Source of the DNA: Bacillota bacterium
Lineage (GTDB): Bacteria > Bacillota_I > Bacilli_A > Acholeplasmatales > Acholeplasmataceae
Length of the DNA: 11,425 nucleotides
Direction of reading: 5' to 3'
NCBI GenBank assembly: GCA_027620815.1
Contig: JAQCDH010000019.1
Location: forward strand, 1 to 11,425
Shown: positions 6,301-11,425 of the stretch, one piece after another
How the letters are laid out: every line of letters begins with the position of its first letter
Numbering within the stretch: the first letter of the stretch is position 1
Translations under genes and position numbers: made by a program
Notes under the pieces: generated by a model
Database searches by the model: none
Told to the model about the DNA's origin: nothing
The model's input: only the letters and a program-made list of their open reading frames with translations

Positions 6301-6741
6301 TTAAGAACTACTTCCAAATCCACCTTTTCGTTCACTTGAAACAGGGTGATCATCCTCAGTTTTTAAAAACATTTGAAAGACACCTTGTGCGACACGCTCA
6401 AACTTAGAGATCGTTACTGGTGTGTTTTTAAAATTATATAAAGGCACCATAATGTGGCCTTCATTTTGAGGGTTATTATAATAATCCGCATCAATCACGC
6501 CAACACCATTACTCATCATCAACCCTTTTTTAATGCCTAGTGATGATCTCGGGTAAACAAGTAAGACTTGGTTTTCACCGAGTTTCACTTTTAAACCTGT
6601 TGGTATGAATTTAATCTCCCCTGGCTCAATGGTAACGTCTTCATAAGAGGCTAAATCATAACCAGCACTTTCAAGTGTTTGTCTTTGAGGTAATGTAATG
6701 TTTTCTGGAACTAGATAAGAAACTTTTTCAAATTTTCTCAT
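6301..6741 (-). CDS. dut: dUTP diphosphatase (dUTPase)
   Basis: Trimeric dUTPase that hydrolyses dUTP to dUMP and pyrophosphate, keeping uracil out of DNA and supplying dUMP for thymidylate synthesis. The 146-residue length is typical. All five family motifs are visible: ESAGYDLAS (motif 1, about 25-33), YPRSSLGIKKG (motif 2, about 83-93), GVIDADYYNNPQNEG (motif 3, about 101-115, with the catalytic Asp), RVAQGVFQ (motif 4) and RKGGFGSSS at the C-terminus (motif 5, which closes over the nucleotide). AAGGAG lies five bases before the ATG, and the ATG overlaps the xerC stop by four bases (ATGA), so it belongs to the upstream operon. In Bacillus the position after xerC holds hslV (clpQ), so dut is a lineage-specific neighbour. 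Functionally it pairs with ung at the far end of the same gene run. Confidence 0.96.
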   Translation of the reverse strand: MRKFEKVSYLVPENITLPQRQTLESAGYDLASYEDVTIEPGEIKFIPTGLKVKLGENQVLLVYPRSSLGIKKGLMMSNGVGVIDADYYNNPQNEGHIMVPLYNFKNTPVTISKFERVAQGVFQMFLKTEDDHPVSSERKGGFGSSS

Positions 6742-7655
6742 ATGGACTCCTTTTTCTTTTCTTGCATTCTTGGATGCGCGTTTTGATACATCTTTTGAAT
6801 GTTTTTATTATCTAAGTGTGTGTAAATTTGAGTTGATGTGAGTTGTTCATGACCAAGTAATTCTTGAACACTTCTTAAATCTGCACCATGTGAAAGTAAT
6901 GTTGATGCAAAGGCATGTCTTAACATATGCGGATGGAGTTGATAGGTTTCACCAGATTGATAAATCACGTTTTGAACCATTTTTTCTAAATTACGCACAG
7001 TCATCTTTTTACCAAGTCTTGATAAAAAAACGTATGGCGTTTGAGCTTGACCGGTATGGATTAAAACATCTGAACGTTCAAAAGTTAAATAGTGAGATAA
7101 GTTTTCAGCAATCGTCTTCGTAAAAGGCACATATCTCATTTTTTGACCTTTACCTAAAATCTTAAACGTTCTCTCACTAATATCGACATCTTTGATTTTT
7201 AAAGAGACAAGTTCACTCGCTCTTAACCCACAACTATATAATATATCCAACATAATATAATTTCTAAAGGTTAATGGTTTAGTTTTATCCATAAGACGAA
7301 ACAATGTTGTCATTTCATCATCATGAATCCGTTTCGGTAATCTTTTTTCTATTTTTGGCGCTTGTATTTCATGCATTAAATTAATTTCAAGATGTCCTTG
7401 TTCAACACAATACTCATAATACATTCTCAAAGAAGAAAGTCTTCTAGAAATCGTTTTTGAGCTTCTGTCTAAACTTTGCATATGAGAAATATAATGTCTA
7501 ATAATGCGTGAACGTTTCACTTCCATTAAATTGGGAGCAAGTGATTCTTCGATGATAAAGCGTTCAAAATCAAGTAGATCTCTTTGATATCCACTAATCG
7601 TATGTTCTGAATATCTTTTAATATTTTCTAAATAATCGATGAATTGATCAATCAA
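6738..7655 (-). CDS. xerC: Tyrosine recombinase XerC-type
   Basis: Site-specific tyrosine recombinase that resolves chromosome dimers at dif. The 305-residue length is typical. The N-terminal SAM-like core-binding domain covers about 1-90 (SEHTISGYQRDLLDF). The catalytic domain shows the full active site: Arg145 in CGLRASELVSL, Lys169 in LGKGQK, His243 and Arg246 in HPHMLRHAFAS, His269 in LLGHEQLTSTQIY, and nucleophile Tyr278. The start appears to be TTG at 7655, with GAGG nine bases upstream. It overlaps the trmFO stop, and no nearby ATG would keep the N-domain. XerC rather than XerD is inferred from the trmFO-xerC order, as in Bacillus (trmFO-codV). If this genome has a single Xer protein, it would act alone, as XerS and XerH do. 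dut overlaps the stop. Confidence 0.9.
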   Translation of the reverse strand: MIDQFIDYLENIKRYSEHTISGYQRDLLDFERFIIEESLAPNLMEVKRSRIIRHYISHMQSLDRSSKTISRRLSSLRMYYEYCVEQGHLEINLMHEIQAPKIEKRLPKRIHDDEMTTLFRLMDKTKPLTFRNYIMLDILYSCGLRASELVSLKIKDVDISERTFKILGKGQKMRYVPFTKTIAENLSHYLTFERSDVLIHTGQAQTPYVFLSRLGKKMTVRNLEKMVQNVIYQSGETYQLHPHMLRHAFASTLLSHGADLRSVQELLGHEQLTSTQIYTHLDNKNIQKMYQNAHPRMQEKKKESI

Positions 7656-8946
7656 TGGTCATCGCCTCTTTCATATATGAAGACATTGCTTCTTTGGCAC
7701 GGTTTACGTAAAATGCTTTTCTATCTGTTTTTTTCATTTTTGTTTCAATGGCATCCATCAATCCAAAATTAGCATTCATTGGAACAAACGAACGATTAGG
7801 TGTGGACACGTATCTTGCCATCGCACCAATCATGGTATCTTTTGGAAAAGGTAAAACATGTCCTGTTTGTAGATAATGATCTAATTGGATGGCAGCATTT
7901 AGACCAGAAGCTGCGCTTTCTACATAACCTTCAACGCCTGAGAGTTGCCCTGCAATGAATAAATTGGGTTGATGTTTAACTTGATATCCACCATTTAATA
8001 CTTCAGTGGAATGGATGTAATGATTTTTATGCATGACACCATAACGAATGATGCTTGCTTGTTCTAATCCTGGAATCATTTGAATGAGTTTTTTTTGAGC
8101 TGGCCATGTTAAATGGGTTTGAAAGCCTACGATATTATACATCGTTTTCCCGACGTCATCTTGTCTTAGTTGAATCACAGCATAAGGTCTCTCTCCATCT
8201 TTTTCTAAACCGACTGGTTTTAGAGGTCCAAACCTAAGTGTGTCAATTCCTCGTTCAGCCATCGTTTCAACTGGCATACAGCCTTCAAAAACATTGTTTT
8301 CAAAATCTTTTACTTCTACCTTATCTGAAGACATGAGTGCATCATAAAACTTAAGGTATGTTTCTTTATCCATTGGGCAATTAATATAATCTGCATCGCC
8401 TTTATCATAGCGGCTTTTTAAATAACAAACATTCATATCAATCGTATTTCCATCTAAAATTGGAGACACTGCATCAAAAAAATGTAAGAATTCTTGATTA
8501 AAGATTGACCCTAAAGATGTCATTAAATCGTTGTGTGTAAGTGGACCTGTTGCAATAATGGTTGGGATGTTTTCATCAATTTGACTAAAAACATCCTCAA
8601 TAATAGAAAGTTTTTCAAATGAAAGTAACGTAGATTTGATGGTCTCAGAAAATATCGTTCTATCTACAGCGAGTGATGATCCGGCTGGAACTTGAGCAAC
8701 TTCAGCAGAAGACATCGTAATAGAATCAAACTGACGCATTTCATTTTTGAGTAAACCGACACCATTGAAAATATCATCAGAACGTAATGAATTAGAACAT
8801 ACAAGTTCAGCAAAATCACCTGTACGATGTGCAGGTGTCATAACTTTAGGTCGCATTTCATATAAATCGACCTGGTATCCTTTTTTTAGTAAATAATAGG
8901 CAGCTTCAACACCTGCTAAACCTGCACCAATCACTTTAATTTTCAA
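7648..8946 (-). CDS. trmFO: Methylenetetrahydrofolate-tRNA-(uracil-5-)-methyltransferase TrmFO (Gid)
   Basis: FAD-dependent enzyme that forms ribothymidine at tRNA position 54 using 5,10-methylenetetrahydrofolate and NAD(P)H instead of S-adenosylmethionine. The 432-residue length fits the family. Seen: an N-terminal dinucleotide-binding motif GAGLAGVEAA at 7-16, YEMRP at 29-33, and the signature ELVCSNSLRSD at 47-57 with Cys50. FEGCMPVETMAERG begins at 220 with Cys223. The two cysteines correspond to the catalytic Cys53 and Cys226 of the Bacillus enzyme. A second FAD block, LFIAGQLSGVEGYVESAASG, lies near 329-348. The start is TTG at 8946 with GAGGG four bases upstream. The gene overlaps the end of the transporter gene by 11 bases and xerC by 8. 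Folate-dependence fits the adjacent folC and folate-transporter genes. Confidence 0.96.
   Translation of the reverse strand: MKIKVIGAGLAGVEAAYYLLKKGYQVDLYEMRPKVMTPAHRTGDFAELVCSNSLRSDDIFNGVGLLKNEMRQFDSITMSSAEVAQVPAGSSLAVDRTIFSETIKSTLLSFEKLSIIEDVFSQIDENIPTIIATGPLTHNDLMTSLGSIFNQEFLHFFDAVSPILDGNTIDMNVCYLKSRYDKGDADYINCPMDKETYLKFYDALMSSDKVEVKDFENNVFEGCMPVETMAERGIDTLRFGPLKPVGLEKDGERPYAVIQLRQDDVGKTMYNIVGFQTHLTWPAQKKLIQMIPGLEQASIIRYGVMHKNHYIHSTEVLNGGYQVKHQPNLFIAGQLSGVEGYVESAASGLNAAIQLDHYLQTGHVLPFPKDTMIGAMARYVSTPNRSFVPMNANFGLMDAIETKMKKTDRKAFYVNRAKEAMSSYMKEAMTID
7665..7668 (-). promoter_or_regulatory. Ribosome binding site supporting a TTG start for xerC
   Basis: GAGG (in AAAGAGG) lies nine bases before TTG at 7655, within the last trmFO codons. 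There is no ATG in frame near it, so the TTG is the best-supported start. Confidence 0.6.
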
Positions 8947-9700
8947 CGAACCCTCTTAGTGTTGTAACTTGTTGTTTTTTAATCACATTAATGATTGCTA
9001 AAACAATAATAATTTTAAATGGAATCATCAGTGCACCACGAATGATACGCGCTAAAAATCCAATAATATAAGGCTGTCCAAATAAATCTTGAATCCATAT
9101 TGGTGTCAGTAAAATAATCACGAAAAATTCAATTAAAATAATCATGATAGAAACAGTATACATATCTTTTAATTCATATTTATAATCTCTCAAAGTAAGA
9201 TACATAAAACCAATGGTAAGCAAACTCATCACAATAATGAGGGCAATAATCGCAATTCTAACTTCTAATGTTAAAGAGACAGTTTCTCCCCCAAGTGATA
9301 ACCTGTCTAAAGAGTACAAGACACCGATCGTCACCAATACAAGCGTCATTGACGTTATGAGTAATGTTTTTTTAACAAATAAGAAATTTTTATGTTGGAA
9401 AAATAGTGGAATCATCCCTGAAAATAAACCAATGAGTGCGTTATTGATTGTAAATCCGACATGATAGGCACCTTGGCCATATAATAAAAAATTGATAAGA
9501 TCAATAATAATTCCAACACCCATCCCGTACCACTTTCCTAAGATGAGTCCTGATAAAATGATCGGAATGGCAACAATATCTAATCTTAAAGCTGGAATTG
9601 AAAACACTGGTAAGATGATTGAAAAATTACCTAATATGACACCAACAGTTGTTAACATGGTTGCTGTGGTCAGTTGAATTACTTGGGTTTTGCCTTTCAT
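8936..9700 (-). CDS. folT: ECF transporter S component, folate-type (FolT family)
   Basis: Membrane substrate-binding subunit of an energy-coupling factor importer. It would share the EcfA/A'/T module, which is not in this window. The 254-residue protein has seven or eight hydrophobic segments. Family features seen: RLDIVAIPIILSGLILGKWYGMG near 39-61, an Asp in the following helix (IIIDLINFLLYGQG), the HVGFTINNALIGLFSG block at 80-95, and the C-terminal TPIWIQDLFGQPYI then ARIIRGALMIPFK at about 217-229. Folate as substrate is inferred from these blocks and from folC immediately upstream. FolT proteins are usually about 170-180 residues. Here about 75 extra residues, with one or two additional membrane segments, lie between 104 and 180. 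AGGAGG seven bases before the ATG overlaps the folC stop TAG. Another S-component specificity is possible. Confidence 0.8.
   Translation of the reverse strand: MKGKTQVIQLTTATMLTTVGVILGNFSIILPVFSIPALRLDIVAIPIILSGLILGKWYGMGVGIIIDLINFLLYGQGAYHVGFTINNALIGLFSGMIPLFFQHKNFLFVKKTLLITSMTLVLVTIGVLYSLDRLSLGGETVSLTLEVRIAIIALIIVMSLLTIGFMYLTLRDYKYELKDMYTVSIMIILIEFFVIILLTPIWIQDLFGQPYIIGFLARIIRGALMIPFKIIIVLAIINVIKKQQVTTLRGFVEN
8951..8955 (-). promoter_or_regulatory. Ribosome binding site supporting a TTG start for trmFO
   Basis: GAGGG lies four bases before TTG at 8946 and inside the last codons of the upstream transporter gene. The first glycine-rich FAD motif starts at residue 7, so a later start would destroy the domain. 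Confidence 0.6.
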
Positions 9701-9711
9701 TGAATATCCTC

Positions 9712-10788
9712 CTAAATATTTAAAGATGACTTGACAGTTCTTAAAAAATATAAAGACCCTGTAACTAATATTGTATCATAATTGATGCGTTTTAATTGGT
9801 GAATTGTGTCTTTATAATCGATAAAAATAACATCTTTTATGTGACTCACATCTGTCTTTTGAATACTTTGTTCGTGATCAAAAGCTGTGACATAAACTTT
9901 TTTAGCATATTGCTTCATCAGTGTGATCATTGCTTCATATTTTTTTGTCTTTAAAATAGACATATAAACAATGGGTTGAATGTTTTTATCTCTTAAAGAT
10001 TGAATAAGGGATTCGATGCCCTCTGCATTATGCGCTCCGTCAAAAATAAGGTGTTCATGGATAAATTGAAATCGAAATGGCATGAATTTTAAAGTTTGAA
10101 CATTGATGCTTGGACTTTTAACAATTGTTTTCAACGCTTGAAATGCAAGTGATAAATTATGATGTTGATAGGACGGAAAATCATGTTTAAAAACATGTTT
10201 TTCAGTTTCTAATAATGTTGCACCTACATTTAAAATACGTTTTATAAAAACATCTCCTATGTTATCAAGTATATTTGGAGATAATAAAACGTTCATACCG
10301 TGATGAATAATCCCTGCTTGATGTCTTGCAATATCAAAAACAGTTGGTCCGATGATTTCATCATGTTCTAATGACGTTGATGTAATGATTGCAAGTGATG
10401 CCTCTAGGACATTGGTTGCATCATGGGTGCCACCCAAGCCTACCTCTATCACTGCAAGATCCACTTCATACTTTTTAAACATGAGTAAAGCGAGCGCTGT
10501 ATCTTGTTCAAAAGATGTCAATCCATTATTAAGCATCTCGTTTTCTAAGCTGTTAAATTCTTCTTGGATATCTTTGATGGTTTCATTTTGAATCAAAATA
10601 TTATCAAAACGTGTCATGGTATATGGTGAAAAATAAAACCCTACTTTTAATCCCTGTTGTATCAACATCTGAGATAAAAAATAACTTGTAGAGCCTTTAC
10701 CATTTGAACCACCAACATGAATGGTTTGATACGTTTTTTGTGGATTTTTATATATTTCTAAGAACTTTTTAATTGCAATTGTATCCAC
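9712..10788 (-). CDS. folC: Folylpolyglutamate synthase / dihydrofolate synthase family protein (FolC)
   Basis: Mur-ligase-family enzyme that adds glutamates to folates, retaining them in the cell and making them better cofactors. Numbering is from GTG at 10788 (358 residues). Seen: the ATP loop IHVGGSNGKGSTSY at 23-36, LTSFEQDTALAL near 90-101, EVGLGGTHDATNV at 115-127, the ligase Q..N block SYQHHNLSLAFQAL near 206-219, and IFDGAHN at 248-254. The protein is shorter than the usual 420-430 residues. It lacks about 15-20 N-terminal residues and part of the central region. The motif usually read IAxEKAGI, whose Lys is carbamylated in E. coli FolC and L. casei FPGS, is IARHQAGI here with Gln157. 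With no other folate-biosynthesis genes in view, a salvage role as FPGS is more likely than dihydrofolate synthesis. The ung stop is two bases upstream. Confidence 0.9.
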   Translation of the reverse strand: MDTIAIKKFLEIYKNPQKTYQTIHVGGSNGKGSTSYFLSQMLIQQGLKVGFYFSPYTMTRFDNILIQNETIKDIQEEFNSLENEMLNNGLTSFEQDTALALLMFKKYEVDLAVIEVGLGGTHDATNVLEASLAIITSTSLEHDEIIGPTVFDIARHQAGIIHHGMNVLLSPNILDNIGDVFIKRILNVGATLLETEKHVFKHDFPSYQHHNLSLAFQALKTIVKSPSINVQTLKFMPFRFQFIHEHLIFDGAHNAEGIESLIQSLRDKNIQPIVYMSILKTKKYEAMITLMKQYAKKVYVTAFDHEQSIQKTDVSHIKDVIFIDYKDTIHQLKRINYDTILVTGSLYFLRTVKSSLNI

Positions 10789-10790
10789 TT

Positions 10791-11425
10791 TTATCTCCAA
10801 TCAATTGGTTTTTTTTGGTTTAATAACAAATATTCATTGGTTTGAATAAATTGTTTTGATGTTAAAAATCCTCGGTAAGATGAAAGTGGTGATGGATGAG
10901 ACGTTTTGATGATTAAATGATCACCATCAATATCTTCCTCAAATTGTTGAGCAAAACTACCCCATAACAAAAAAACTAAGTGGTGATGGTCACGACTAAG
11001 TTTACGAATGAGTGACTTAGTAAGTAATCGATAAGCCTCATCTTGATGAGATAAAGGTTTCCCTTCAATCACACTTAAATACGAATTCCATAAGAGGACA
11101 CCTTGATTGGCATATCTTGAAAAGTCACCGTTGGTATCATCCACTTCAAACCCATTGAATTGAATCGCTTTAAAAATATTTTTAAGTGATGGTGGTAATG
11201 GTTTTTTTATGCAACTAAAAGCAAGTCCATTTGCTTGACCTTCTTGATGATAAGGATCTTGACCTAATATCACAACTTTCAACTGATCATAAGGTGTCAC
11301 TTCAAGTGCATAATATCTTAAATGTTTAGGTGGAAAAACACGAAAATTACGCTCATCTTTTTCAATTCGAGCAAGTAAGTTTTTCATATAAGGTTTTTTT
11401 AATTCTTCATTCATCCATGCTTTAA
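10791..11425 (-). CDS. ung: Uracil-DNA glycosylase, family 1 (5' end outside window)
   Basis: Removes uracil from DNA, the first step of base excision repair. Numbering is from the first ATG in view at 11414 (207 residues). Seen: the water-activating loop VVILGQDPYHQEGQANGLAFS at 47-67 with Asp53 and His56, the uracil-binding Asn110 in LLWNSYLSV, the DNA-intercalation loop HPSPLSSYRGF at 173-183 with catalytic His173, and the terminal IDW. The frame stays open upstream of that ATG to the window edge and encodes K-A-W, matching the conserved Trp just ahead of the LxxEFxKPY block in Bacillus Ung. The true start is therefore probably a few codons beyond the window, and I treat this as partial. 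folC starts two bases after the stop, so the two are likely cotranscribed and coupled. Dut, which lowers dUTP, lies in the same gene run. Confidence 0.95.
   Translation of the reverse strand, partial: KAWMNEELKKPYMKNLLARIEKDERNFRVFPPKHLRYYALEVTPYDQLKVVILGQDPYHQEGQANGLAFSCIKKPLPPSLKNIFKAIQFNGFEVDDTNGDFSRYANQGVLLWNSYLSVIEGKPLSHQDEAYRLLTKSLIRKLSRDHHHLVFLLWGSFAQQFEEDIDGDHLIIKTSHPSPLSSYRGFLTSKQFIQTNEYLLLNQKKPIDWR
10795..10798 (-). promoter_or_regulatory. Ribosome binding site that sets a GTG start for folC
   Basis: GGAG lies six bases before GTG at 10788. An in-frame TTG at 10800 would add four residues, but its last G is part of this site and no ribosome site lies upstream of it, so GTG is preferred. 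Confidence 0.65.

Overview
The window is a dense, AT-rich stretch of a bacterial chromosome in which every recognisable gene lies on the minus strand, so transcription runs from position 11425 towards 1. UGA serves as a stop (uppS, trmFO and xerC end in it) and tryptophans are read from UGG, so the code is standard. The gene order echoes a Firmicute backbone (trmFO-xerC, then rpsB-tsf-pyrH-frr-uppS-cdsA-rseP), but genes that often sit between these in Bacillus (hslVU and codY after xerC, dxr between cdsA and rseP) are missing here. Together with AT richness and compact proteins this suggests a Mollicutes relative with the standard code, such as an Acholeplasma-type organism. That assignment is an inference.

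Layout in transcription order. (1) About 6300-11425 holds a tightly packed run: ung (5' end cut by the window), folC, a folate-type ECF transporter S component, trmFO, xerC and dut. Junctions overlap or are only a few bases apart, and three genes appear to start at TTG or GTG. (2) About 6120-6300 is the only sizeable gap. It carries a good extended -10 promoter and a roughly 110-base leader with a long imperfect hairpin and a competing hairpin upstream of rpsB. (3) rpsB, tsf, pyrH and frr follow, with an intrinsic terminator-like hairpin between rpsB and tsf and another at the end of frr. (4) A promoter directly after the frr terminator would drive uppS, cdsA and the site-2 protease gene rseP, which runs off the window at position 1.

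Functionally the upper block combines folate uptake and retention (ECF S component, FolC) with a folate-dependent tRNA uracil methylase (TrmFO), two enzymes that keep uracil out of DNA (Dut, Ung) and the chromosome dimer recombinase. The middle block supplies translation factors, UMP kinase and ribosome recycling. The lower block serves the envelope: undecaprenyl-type isoprenoid synthesis, CDP-diacylglycerol synthesis and intramembrane proteolysis.

No mobile element, CRISPR array, tRNA or rRNA gene was seen. The most interesting points are a ribosomal protein S2 with a long charged linker ending in a Rho_N/SAP-like domain, the structured leader in front of that same gene, an apparent replacement of the carbamylated lysine in FolC, and tandem PDZ domains in the RseP homologue.
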